DNA from: a virus
Reading direction: 5' to 3' (one strand)
Virus record (IMG/VR): IMGVR_UViG_3300018421_006875
Span: 1-29,307 of that record
DNA length: 29,307 bases
Shown: piece after piece, positions 1 through 5,534 of the stretch
How the letters are laid out: each line of letters opens with the position of its first letter
Position numbering within the stretch: position 1 is the stretch's first letter
Notes under the pieces: generated by a model
Databases searched by the model: none
What the model saw: the letters and a program-made list of their open reading frames with translations, nothing else
Told to the model about the DNA's origin: nothing
Position numbers and translations under genes: made by a program

Positions 1-10
1 ATACACACAC
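1..10. repeat. Short terminal direct repeat (contig ends)
   Basis: The first ten bases (ATACACACAC) are identical to the last ten (29298-29307). A related CA-rich/C-rich block recurs at about 29-43. Joining the ends puts the leftward genes at 66-1536 and the methyltransferase at 29244 on one strand about 120 bases apart, which suggests a circular or circularly permuted genome. Ten low-complexity bases are weak proof, so a cohesive end or a chance match remains possible. Confidence 0.55.
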
Positions 11-65
11 CCCCGCCCCTCTTTCTACTACACACACGCCCCATTTTATCGAGGCTGTAGGGCAT

Positions 66-422
66 TTATTCCTTTTCTCGTCGCTCTATTCGTCGTAGCT
101 CTCTATTTACCCATTTCTGCGCAGGTGTTCCGCCCCATAAAGCCCACGCTATCGCAGCTTTAGAGCTTTTATCTCGGCGAGCCTCAGCGCTGCCCTCTGC
201 TTTACTATGACGAGCAAACCACGCCCGCATTAGTAATAGCTGCTCTTTATCGATCTGACCCTTGACTAGGCGTCTAGCTGTCCTCATACCTGTACCGGCT
301 ACTCGCTTGCCGCCCTCATCCTTATAGGCAGCGCGGCGCGACATCGGCAGAGAAATATTATAGTCAATAGCTCGCATCGCTATTAGCTGGATCTCTTTTG
401 GTACTCTAATATTTTTTGGCAT
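66..422 (-). CDS. Small basic phage protein with ARH/AWALWGG motif, function unknown
   Basis: This 118-residue basic protein begins at an ATG 7 bases after a CGGAGG ribosome site. Its second half reads GTGMRTARRL (43-52), then MRAWFARHSK (65-74), then KAAIAWALWGGTPAQKW (88-104). I recognise this pattern (RAR-arm, FFARH-like, AWLLWGGD-like) from many otherwise uncharacterised phage proteins and phage-protein C-termini, but I know no proven role. It is the last gene of the 1536-66 group, one base from its upstream neighbour, and lies just before the contig end and the methyltransferase. The positive charge and the spacing of the motif suggest nucleic-acid or capsid contact, which is inference only. 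Confidence 0.8.
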   Translation of the reverse strand: MPKNIRVPKEIQLIAMRAIDYNISLPMSRRAAYKDEGGKRVAGTGMRTARRLVKGQIDKEQLLLMRAWFARHSKAEGSAEARRDKSSKAAIAWALWGGTPAQKWVNRELRRIERREKE

Positions 423-423
423 G

Positions 424-699
424 TTATCCTCCGAGTATTGTAGTCCGCTGCTCAGCTAGCGGCGGTAATCTCATAGTTATTAATGTTATCGAGCCGCTGT
501 ATCTGTAGCTCATACATTCCATTCTATCACACCATTGTTTAACCCGCTTGCCTGCTAATAGACGCTCGAAATCCTTCCAAGATATGGATAGCTCGTACTG
601 TGTAGTATCGGCTCGCCACGTGATCAAATCAGTGATCTCTACGTCGTTATCTGCGAGGTATTGACACGCGTTAGCTAATTGCTGAGATGGTTTAATCAT
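424..699 (-). CDS. Hypothetical protein (91 aa)
   Basis: I do not recognise this protein. I chose the ATG at 699 because it forms an ATGA overlap with the stop of the resolvase gene (698-696) and has GGAG about 9 bases upstream. The longer version starting at 723 has no comparable site. The protein has a Trp-containing acidic middle (ITDLITWRAD, WKDFERLL), one CDRMEC segment and no clear membrane span. It is translationally coupled to the RuvC-like gene, so a helper role in DNA processing is possible but unproven. Confidence 0.75.
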   Translation of the reverse strand: MIKPSQQLANACQYLADNDVEITDLITWRADTTQYELSISWKDFERLLAGKRVKQWCDRMECMSYRYSGSITLITMRLPPLAEQRTTILGG

Positions 700-1268
700 T
701 TCTTGCTCTCCTGTATCGCCCATAAAGCTACCCCGCAGGCGTCGGTAATATGATCCAATTGCCCGCAGAGATCTAGATAGAGAACTATCTCAGGGCATAG
801 AATCGGAACCATAGACAGCGACGCCTCTTTACATTTTGCTCGCTTAGTAAAATGAGGAACGTCTAATAGATCTTTGCGCCACTGGCTAGCCATTACCCAT
901 GTAATCGGGCAAGTAGATAGATGAGTCATAATCGCCCCTCTTACACCGCCTACAATCATTCCCGCCCGCTTCGCTACCTGTCTGCCTGCATTAGGCGATC
1001 TAGGGTTAATATAGGCGTCCTCGCTAACAATAGGCAGAGATAGCCCCGCACCGTAGTTATCTCTAATCTTATTCCCGATGTACAGCCCTATCTCGGCAGC
1101 GTCCGCTAGTATGACCTCGATAACTCTATTACCCGTACAATACGATAGTTTATAGACTCGCTGCTTATTTCTAGTGACCTGCCGCCAGTGATAGACCGCA
1201 GCAGGTTTATCGTAATCATCTAGTAGGACGGCGCCGCCCTCGTTAGCTGGATCAATACCGAGTAACAT
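696..1268 (-). CDS. RuvC-like Holliday junction resolvase
   Basis: This 190-residue protein has the layout of phage RuvC-family nucleases (RNase H fold). It opens with LLGIDPANEGGAV (Asp6, first metal-binding acid), has IVSEDAYI with Glu83, and ends with DHITDACGVALWA (Asp172 and Asp176, the C-terminal acids). A conserved-looking SQWRKDLL lies at 128-135. The expected reaction is metal-dependent cutting of branched DNA, resolving recombination or replication forks and trimming DNA before packaging. The ATG at 1268 has a strong GGAGGGG site and overlaps the upstream HTH gene by 17 bases. It is co-transcribed with the small genes below it and, across the contig ends, probably with the terminase. 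Confidence 0.85.
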   Translation of the reverse strand: MLLGIDPANEGGAVLLDDYDKPAAVYHWRQVTRNKQRVYKLSYCTGNRVIEVILADAAEIGLYIGNKIRDNYGAGLSLPIVSEDAYINPRSPNAGRQVAKRAGMIVGGVRGAIMTHLSTCPITWVMASQWRKDLLDVPHFTKRAKCKEASLSMVPILCPEIVLYLDLCGQLDHITDACGVALWAIQESKK

Positions 1269-1536
1269 CGTCGCCCCTCCAATGTATAGTAATTGCCTGT
1301 ATGCAATCTATGAGCAGATACGAGGCATCTACGCGCCGCTCTGTAGCTAGGATAACAACGATCCGTAATAGCATCGGCAGCGTTAGCTTTACCTCGCCCT
1401 GCTGTAGATAGCGGCGGATATGCCTAGAGGAGATCCCGATCATCTGCGCGAGCCATTGAGGATCCCGCTCTGCCTCGAATAGCTGATCCTCTACCCATAG
1501 CCCGAATAATGATTTATCTAGCGCTTTACCGCCCAT
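1252..1536 (-). CDS. Small helix-turn-helix DNA-binding protein
   Basis: This is a 94-residue protein. The segment DPQWLAQMIGISSRHIRRYLQQGEVKLTLPMLLRI (about 25-59) fits an XRE/Cro-type HTH: helix, turn at GISS, recognition helix, then a third helix. It is the first gene of the leftward unit, 21 bases behind a consensus promoter and just after an AGAGGGG site. Its position next to the divergent control region makes it the natural candidate for a Cro-like regulator of one or both promoters. It lacks any peptidase or dimerisation domain of a CI-type repressor. It shares the HTH layout with the proteins at 6796-7038 and 26379-26660, though sequence identity is low. The target site is unknown. 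Confidence 0.82.
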   Translation of the reverse strand: MGGKALDKSLFGLWVEDQLFEAERDPQWLAQMIGISSRHIRRYLQQGEVKLTLPMLLRIVVILATERRVDASYLLIDCIQAITIHWRGDDVTRY

Positions 1537-1556
1537 AATAGCCCCTCTTTTGTAGA

Positions 1557-1585
1557 ATTGTATCGGAAAAGACGAGTTTTGTCAA
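1557..1585 (-). promoter_or_regulatory. Sigma70-like promoter of the leftward unit
   Basis: On the minus strand TTGACA (1585-1580) is followed by 17 bases and TACAAT (1562-1557), almost the full consensus. The AGAGGGG ribosome site and the ATG of the HTH gene follow closely. No CTGTAAAA operator of the rightward promoters overlaps it, so it is probably controlled differently. Confidence 0.85.
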
Positions 1586-1712
1586 TATGTTTATGTATGA
1601 TAAAGTAGAGATCGCTCTAGTATTGGCCGGCCTAATGGCATCGGGTAAAAACGGGTAGAATTTCGCCTATATTGGCCTACGCGCCGGGATAAAGTACAGA
1701 ATAGGCCAGAAA

Positions 1713-1730
1713 ATAAGTTTCTAAACTTAT
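1713..1730. repeat. Perfect palindrome, 8-base arms
   Basis: ATAAGTTT and AAACTTAT are separated by CT. It is the first of the palindrome series in the control region and could be a dimeric protein-binding site or part of the origin. Confidence 0.7.
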
Positions 1731-1746
1731 AGATATATATAGCTCC

Positions 1747-1791
1747 GTATATAGCCCCTATATACTAAGGCTAATAATACTTTAGTATATA
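1747..1791. repeat. Two competing inverted repeats
   Basis: GTATATAG (1747-1754) pairs with CTATATAC (1758-1765) across a CCC loop. The second arm also belongs to TATATACTAA (1759-1768), which pairs with TTAGTATATA (1782-1791) across 13 bases. The two hairpins share bases and cannot form together, so this looks like a two-state element or two overlapping binding sites. Confidence 0.65.
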
Positions 1792-1800
1792 TAAATATAG

Positions 1801-1816
1801 TAATTATATATAATTA
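1801..1816. repeat. 16-base perfect AT palindrome
   Basis: TAATTATA is followed directly by TATAATTA. It consists wholly of A/T and would melt easily, as expected of an unwinding element. In AT-rich DNA such palindromes also arise by chance. Confidence 0.5.
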
Positions 1817-1879
1817 TAGCTGATTATAGGCTTATACCCTAGCATATCGAAGATCGATCTACTTGTTTTTTCCCGATGC

Positions 1880-1896
1880 TACCTATTTAATAGGTA
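1880..1896. repeat. Palindrome TACCTATT-T-AATAGGTA
   Basis: Two perfect 8-base arms flank a single central T. With its G/C bases it is more specific than the AT palindromes and resembles a dimeric repressor operator. It lies about 110 bases upstream of the first rightward promoter. Confidence 0.6.
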
Positions 1897-2003
1897 TTTA
1901 ATGACCTCGATAAATAGGGGCTACTCTGTGATATAGCTGTATTCTGTTAGTTGCTGTTTTCTATGGGTCACCCGATGCAAATTATTTTTTTTGAAAATAA
2001 TCC

Positions 2004-2032
2004 TTGACACACTGTAAAAGACATTATACAGT
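2004..2032 (+). promoter_or_regulatory. Early promoter P1 with built-in operator-like repeat
   Basis: TTGACA (2004-2009), a 17-base spacer and TACAGT (2027-2032) form a good sigma70 promoter. CTGTA (2012-2016) and TACAG (2027-2031) are an inverted repeat inside it, so a bound dimer would cover the -10 box. About 50 bases around it, from TGAAAATAATCC to AAGAGAG, recur nearly unchanged at P2 (3603-3650). Confidence 0.85.
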
Positions 2033-2064
2033 AAGAGAGTAACAACTAACCGAAGAGGTACAAT

Positions 2065-2283
2065 ATGCAAGTAACTAGAAAAGAAATGCAAGCACTACAG
2101 GCGATCGGAGCTAAATTATTTAAAATGGGCTATGACGAATCAGAGGTAGAGGAATACTGCGACATCCATGAATATATTGAAAATGCAGAATATACAGATA
2201 GAGGCTATTACATCTATTTAGGATGGATCGAAGCCCGCGAGGATTTTACAGCAGAAGATAAATACTACTCTATGTATCAATAA
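2065..2283 (+). CDS. Hypothetical acidic protein (72 aa)
   Basis: This is the first early gene, 33 bases after P1, with an AAGAGGTA site before its ATG. The product is short, strongly acidic and rich in Tyr (EVEEYCDIHEYIENAEY, DKYYSMYQ) with no membrane span or known motif. Small acidic first early proteins of phages often bind and inhibit a host protein, sometimes mimicking DNA. That is a general pattern, not evidence for this one. A duplicated hairpin element follows its stop. Confidence 0.75.
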   Translation: MQVTRKEMQALQAIGAKLFKMGYDESEVEEYCDIHEYIENAEYTDRGYYIYLGWIEAREDFTAEDKYYSMYQ

Positions 2284-2299
2284 TCACTAACTATTTTTT

Positions 2300-2330
2300 G
2301 ACCTGAGCATGTCGTTAAACTGCTCATTTT
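2300..2330 (+). promoter_or_regulatory. Intercistronic hairpin element, copy A
   Basis: TGAGCA (2304-2309) pairs with TGCTCA (2321-2326), followed by TTTT. GAC (2300-2302) could additionally pair with GTC (2311-2313) in the loop, giving a pseudoknot. Copy B at 4345-4375 matches 28 of 31 bases. It sits between two genes, before the next ribosome site, so it is likely a weak terminator/attenuator or a protein-binding RNA element. Confidence 0.6.
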
Positions 2331-2354
2331 AACTAATAAACAAGAGGTAACAAA

Positions 2355-2780
2355 ATGATTAAACTAAAACTAGGAATGATACTAAGAGCAAAAAAAGACC
2401 TAAGAACAGGATCTATTTTTGGTTGCAATGATGATAATATATGCAAAAAAAACACTATTGTTTTTCCAAAAAACCCCACTAGTAAAGGCGACGTAACATG
2501 CAAAGAAATAGGAAGAATCGAAGCAGATAATTTTATTCCGTTCGATGGAAAAGATGATTTTTTCAAAGAAGGACATAGCACTACTCGCCCCTATGATCTA
2601 GGCTATATTGATCCTACAAAATGGGAAATAATTGGTGAAATATATGATGCCGATTTCTTATATCGATACAAAAGACAAGCGCCCCACAAAAAAGAGAACC
2701 CTTTAGTCATAATCAGAGATAATCAGGGTAAATTCACTTTTACAGAAGGCACATGGAACCATGCAAAATGGACTCTATAA
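2355..2780 (+). CDS. Hypothetical protein (141 aa)
   Basis: I do not recognise this protein. It is Lys-rich, with a hydrophilic N-terminus (MIKLKLGMILRAKKDLRTG), a central Asp/Gly loop region and several aromatics. No membrane span, zinc motif or catalytic signature is visible. The ATG follows an AAGAGGTAACAAA leader shared with most early genes. It lies in the P1 operon after the hairpin element at 2300-2330 and 37 bases ahead of the next gene. Its A-rich codon use is slightly stronger than that of the replication genes downstream. Confidence 0.75.
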   Translation: MIKLKLGMILRAKKDLRTGSIFGCNDDNICKKNTIVFPKNPTSKGDVTCKEIGRIEADNFIPFDGKDDFFKEGHSTTRPYDLGYIDPTKWEIIGEIYDADFLYRYKRQAPHKKENPLVIIRDNQGKFTFTEGTWNHAKWTL

Positions 2781-2817
2781 ACATAGACAATAACTAACAA
2801 CTAACAAGAGGTACAAA

Positions 2818-3138
2818 ATGCTAAGATACAGAGGACATGAAATCTATTATTCCGGACGTGACACTAAAAAAACGATGCTTTGCTATGGTGTAAAATACGA
2901 GGCAGAGGCAGCTATTTATTTGATCGAAGGTTGGCAGGTCAATAAGACTAACCCATTCCATAATCAATACTATCTAACATCGATCGCAGCATGTAAGGCA
3001 TTCATCGACGAGCAAATAGCTAGCGCAGGCTATGAGATAGTACAGCAAGAGAGCAAAGAATATATAGCTACACTTGATAATGAGATCGTAGCTCGAGCTA
3101 TGAGCCTCGGGAAACTTTACGAACAATTGAATAGCTAA
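2818..3138 (+). CDS. Hypothetical protein (106 aa)
   Basis: This is a third small protein of the P1 operon. The start is supported by the repeated leader AACTAACAAGAGGTACAAA directly before ATG. The N-terminus (LRYRGHEIYYSG) and the central helix-rich part (AEAAIYLIEGWQV, AACKAFIDEQIASAGYEI) suggest a compact alpha/beta protein. I see no catalytic motif. It has two isolated cysteines and no zinc pattern. Function is unknown. Its neighbours are the tiny membrane protein and the SWIM zinc protein. Confidence 0.75.
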   Translation: MLRYRGHEIYYSGRDTKKTMLCYGVKYEAEAAIYLIEGWQVNKTNPFHNQYYLTSIAACKAFIDEQIASAGYEIVQQESKEYIATLDNEIVARAMSLGKLYEQLNS

Positions 3139-3149
3139 GAGGTGACACT

Positions 3150-3299
3150 ATGACTAATAAACTACTCGATACTCTAGGATTAACTCGCGACGATTTCCGC
3201 TATTGCCCGTATGTACTTTACGCTGCGGGCGCCTACGCTGCATACTATGCTTATTTCCATCTACTCGCATACGCGGCGGGCGTTATTGGCGGTTATTAA
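3150..3299 (+). CDS. Tiny Tyr/Ala-rich membrane protein (49 aa)
   Basis: This short ORF starts at an ATG with AGAGGTGA 5 bases upstream and ends in a TAATG overlap with the next gene. The first 20 residues are polar (MTNKLLDTLGLTRDDFRYCP). The remainder (YVLYAAGAYAAYYAYFHLLA and then YAAGVIGG) is a hydrophobic, Tyr/Ala/Gly-rich stretch long enough for one membrane helix. It could be a host-membrane effector or a small holin-like/superinfection protein. There is no family match that I know. A longer ORF in another frame that begins at 3203 lies over it but has no ribosome site. Confidence 0.7.
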   Translation: MTNKLLDTLGLTRDDFRYCPYVLYAAGAYAAYYAYFHLLAYAAGVIGGY

Positions 3300-3598
3300 T
3301 GATCTGGGCTAATATAGGCTCAATAATCGATTACTGGGCGATTCTATACTCTAAGGCTGACGAAAAGAAACGAAGCGTATTAGAGGCTAGAATCGCCCTT
3401 GTTATTGATACTCAGCGCGTACGGATGGATCAGGATTACAATATACTAGGCAGCGCAGGCGATCACTATCAAGAGATTACCCGAGAGGGCTATTATTGTA
3501 GCTGTACCGCCTTCGGTACCTCTGCGCCTACGGGCGAGCAGAAGAAACCCTGTAAGCATCTCTACGCGCTAGCGAGCGGAATAATTAAAAATTACTGA
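3299..3598 (+). CDS. SWIM-type zinc-finger protein
   Basis: This is a 99-residue protein. I chose the ATG at 3299, which overlaps the preceding stop (TAATG), over an upstream ATG at 3203 that has no ribosome site and would cover the tiny membrane gene. The C-terminal part has C67-x-C69, then C85-x-H87 (YCSCTAF...KKPCKHLYAL), the CxC-xn-CxH pattern of SWIM zinc fingers. SWIM domains mediate DNA or protein contact in recombination and ATPase proteins. The N-terminal helix-rich half (ADEKKRSVLEARIALVID) has no known match. It is the last gene of the P1 unit. Confidence 0.75.
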   Translation: MIWANIGSIIDYWAILYSKADEKKRSVLEARIALVIDTQRVRMDQDYNILGSAGDHYQEITREGYYCSCTAFGTSAPTGEQKKPCKHLYALASGIIKNY

Positions 3599-3614
3599 AA
3601 TATGAAAATAATCC

Positions 3615-3643
3615 TTGACTCTGTGTAAAAGACATTATACAGT
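3615..3643 (+). promoter_or_regulatory. Early promoter P2
   Basis: TTGACT (3615-3620), a 17-base spacer and TACAGT (3638-3643). The block from TGAAAATAATCC (3603) to AAGAGAG (3650) is nearly identical to P1. The repeat arms are GTGTA...TACAG, so the left half-site differs by one base from P1 and may bind the regulator more weakly. It drives the replication operon. Confidence 0.85.
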
Positions 3644-3694
3644 AAGAGAGCGGGCTACTTCTGGCTCGTGTTCAATTAACTAAGAGGTAACATT

Positions 3695-4330
3695 ATGATT
3701 AATCATAACGAATATAGCTCAGATCCTAAAATCAGAGCATTACAATTACAAGGCATGGCCCTAATACAAAACATATATAGAGCGAGTTATGCACAATGGC
3801 AGACTAAAAGACCACGCGGAAAAGTAACTATCGTAGAATGGGCTGATCTACCAGATGTAAATGATGCTAACTATTGGCTATATAGCCCCCATGATGGATT
3901 ATATCTAAAGCTAAGATCTGATTTCTTTAACCCTATCCCTGTAGGCCTAGAAAAAAGCTTTGCTAGACTCGAGAAAGAAGCAGGTTTATCGCTCCATTGG
4001 ATCTATTTTGCCGATCACTCAGAAAGAGATAGCTCTATTATTCTAGCTAACGAGCTAGGCGAGGAAATTGTAGAGATCAAGCTAACCGACATCTACGAAG
4101 GCGATTACGTAGAATATATCTACATCCTAGACGAGGAAATAGCTAACTTTATCGATACAGATACTCTATTTGAGCCTAGCATGTCTAATCATCGATGGAT
4201 CCACCTAGAGCAAGCCATTGAGAACATAATCAAGTATCTAGGCGACGTCGTTATTAGAGATGTCTATGATAAAAATAACCCTGTAGATAACCGAGGCCGC
4301 GCGAAATGGGCCGCCGGTGTAAAAGCATAA
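3695..4330 (+). CDS. Hypothetical protein (211 aa)
   Basis: This is the first gene behind P2, with TAAGAGGTAACATT before the ATG. The product is soluble and acidic with many aromatics (HDGLYLKLRSDFF, GDYVEYIYILDEEIANFIDTD). The N-terminal 45 residues are helical and basic, and the middle looks beta-rich. The C-terminus has DVYDKNNPVDNRGRAKW. I see no catalytic motif and do not recognise a family. Its place directly upstream of the primase-helicase genes suggests an early replication or host-takeover function, which is inference only. It is followed by copy B of the duplicated hairpin. Confidence 0.75.
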   Translation: MINHNEYSSDPKIRALQLQGMALIQNIYRASYAQWQTKRPRGKVTIVEWADLPDVNDANYWLYSPHDGLYLKLRSDFFNPIPVGLEKSFARLEKEAGLSLHWIYFADHSERDSSIILANELGEEIVEIKLTDIYEGDYVEYIYILDEEIANFIDTDTLFEPSMSNHRWIHLEQAIENIIKYLGDVVIRDVYDKNNPVDNRGRAKWAAGVKA

Positions 4331-4344
4331 CTACTAACTTTAAC

Positions 4345-4375
4345 GACCTGAGCAAGTCCCTAAACTGCTCATTTT
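4345..4375 (+). promoter_or_regulatory. Intercistronic hairpin element, copy B
   Basis: This is a second copy of the element at 2300-2330: TGAGCA (4349-4354) pairs with TGCTCA (4366-4371), then TTTT. GAC (4345-4347) and GTC (4356-4358) are kept. The three differences from copy A all lie in the loop, so pairing is conserved. It lies between the 211-residue gene and the next ribosome site. Confidence 0.6.
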
Positions 4376-4395
4376 CAACTAACTAAGAGGTAACA

Positions 4396-4599
4396 ATGAG
4401 TAACATCATAAAAGTACAACGTGAGCAGATGATACAAGGAATCATTATTGGATTACGTAACAGCGTTAAACGATTCGGAATGTCTTATACGCGCCAATCT
4501 ACCAGCAAGCTAATGACTACACTAGAGCAAGCAGGCGATAGCTATTTAATCGAAGCATATAAAGAAGCATGGGCGCTCTGCGGATGGGGGCAGCTATGA
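4396..4599 (+). CDS. Hypothetical protein (67 aa)
   Basis: A small, mainly helical, basic protein (VQREQMIQGIIIGLRNSVKRFG, KLMTTLEQAGDSYLIEAYKEAW) with no recognised motif. The ATG is preceded by CTAAGAGGTAACA. Its stop overlaps the start of the primase gene (ATGA at 4596-4599), so translation of the two is coupled. That coupling suggests a partner or accessory of the primase. Confidence 0.75.
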   Translation: MSNIIKVQREQMIQGIIIGLRNSVKRFGMSYTRQSTSKLMTTLEQAGDSYLIEAYKEAWALCGWGQL

Positions 4600-5534
4600 T
4601 CGAGTTTTCTACATTTAAAAATATCAAGTCTAATAAGCCGCAGCTACATAGCTTAGATCTATCTACATTTATTAAAGGGATGATTACCCCTATATCAGAA
4701 TCAGCAGAGAATAAAAGCGATCTGCCTCTGTGGTCCCCTACTATCTTCGATGGTACGCGCTGCGCTGAGAATGCAGTGAAAATAACCTGTCTAGTATTCG
4801 ATGTAGATGACGGAATTACCCCATTTAATACATGGCAGCTATTCGCCCGCGAATGGAATGTTATAGCCCATACATCCTTTAGCTCTCGCCCTAATCATCA
4901 TAAATATAGAATAATCCTACCACTAGCTCGCCCTATTCCGGCGGATGATTGGACTAGAGCATCGATCGCAGCTAATGAGCTATGGGCTAAGGTTGTAGGA
5001 CGTAAAACAGAGATAACTAGAGAGGAGGAAAGAGCATGGAAACGAGCAGCGTTAAACGATGTAGATCATCCTCTAATCTGGCGTCGATTCTATGATCGAG
5101 GCGAGGCAGATCAAAAAGCTATCAAGGATAGAGCGCGCATCTATTACCGCTTCGCGCTGCCAGCGTCCAGCTACGCCCCTACTCATCCGCTCGCCCCTCG
5201 CTATTATCATTACTGCGATGCATGGGACGGTGGGATCAATATGACCCTAGACTATTCGCATGTCGAGCTACCTAAGCGCAAAATTAAACAAATTGACCGC
5301 TCGAAGCCCGTCGGAATGCGCGAGGCACTAACCGATCCACGTTTGCGAATGGAGATCGCTATATTGTCTAGCGCGTCGATTAATGGCAATACCGCCCGCC
5401 GCATAACTTGCCCGCAATGTAATCGTAATTCGGTATGGTTTGCGATAGACATAGATAACACTAAACAACAATGGGCGACATGTAACCATGTAGAATCCTG
5501 CGGATGGTGGGGATCATTGGAGGCTTTAGCATGA
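4596..5534 (+). CDS. Primase-like protein (AEP-type) with C-terminal zinc ribbon
   Basis: This is a 312-residue protein. I chose the ATG at 4596 because it forms an ATGA overlap with the previous gene; an upstream ATG at 4569 lies inside that gene. CLVFDVDDG (Asp69-x-Asp71) and NVIAHTSFSS...HKYRIILPLARPIPADDW (about 89-119) match the catalytic DxD and the following S/H and Arg region of archaeo-eukaryotic-type phage primases. The end carries C272PQC275...C296...C302GWWG, a zinc ribbon. It should lay primers for the VapE helicase encoded by the next gene, with which it overlaps. In many phages and plasmids the two are one polypeptide; here they are split. Catalytic activity is inferred. Confidence 0.78.
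   Translation: MIEFSTFKNIKSNKPQLHSLDLSTFIKGMITPISESAENKSDLPLWSPTIFDGTRCAENAVKITCLVFDVDDGITPFNTWQLFAREWNVIAHTSFSSRPNHHKYRIILPLARPIPADDWTRASIAANELWAKVVGRKTEITREEERAWKRAALNDVDHPLIWRRFYDRGEADQKAIKDRARIYYRFALPASSYAPTHPLAPRYYHYCDAWDGGINMTLDYSHVELPKRKIKQIDRSKPVGMREALTDPRLRMEIAILSSASINGNTARRITCPQCNRNSVWFAIDIDNTKQQWATCNHVESCGWWGSLEALA

Larger units (their letters stand above)
1537..2064. other. Non-coding control region and candidate replication origin
   Basis: These 528 bases hold no credible ORF. They sit between the leftward promoter (1585-1557) and the first rightward promoter (2004-2032). The centre is strongly A+T-rich and packed with perfect inverted repeats: 1713-1730, 1747-1765, 1759-1791, 1801-1816 and 1880-1896. 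The upstream part has two TATTGGCC copies (1621-1628 and 1670-1677), a GGCCGGCC palindrome (1625-1632), and the near-duplicate CGGGTAAAA/CGGGTAGAA (1642-1650, 1652-1660). Divergent promoters, an AT-rich tract and repeats together fit an origin and a lysis/early switch region. No initiator protein tied to these repeats can be named. Confidence 0.6.

Noticed and set aside
2012-2031. LexA (SOS) box at the early promoters
   Set aside because: CTGT and ACAG are present, but the spacing is 12 bases instead of the 8 of the usual proteobacterial LexA box; a phage operator is more likely, although an unusual host LexA cannot be excluded.
2333-2581. Minus-strand ORF opposite the 141-residue gene
   Set aside because: It is a hydrophobic antisense shadow of an A-rich gene, without promoter or ribosome site, against early-strand direction.
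3203-3298. N-terminal extension of the SWIM protein
   Set aside because: Cys/Arg-rich shadow of the 49-residue membrane ORF with no ribosome site; ATG at 3299 is used.
4569-4595. Upstream start for the primase gene
   Set aside because: It lies inside the previous gene; the ATGA overlap at 4596 is the better start, as it is for the helicase (5531 rather than 5504).
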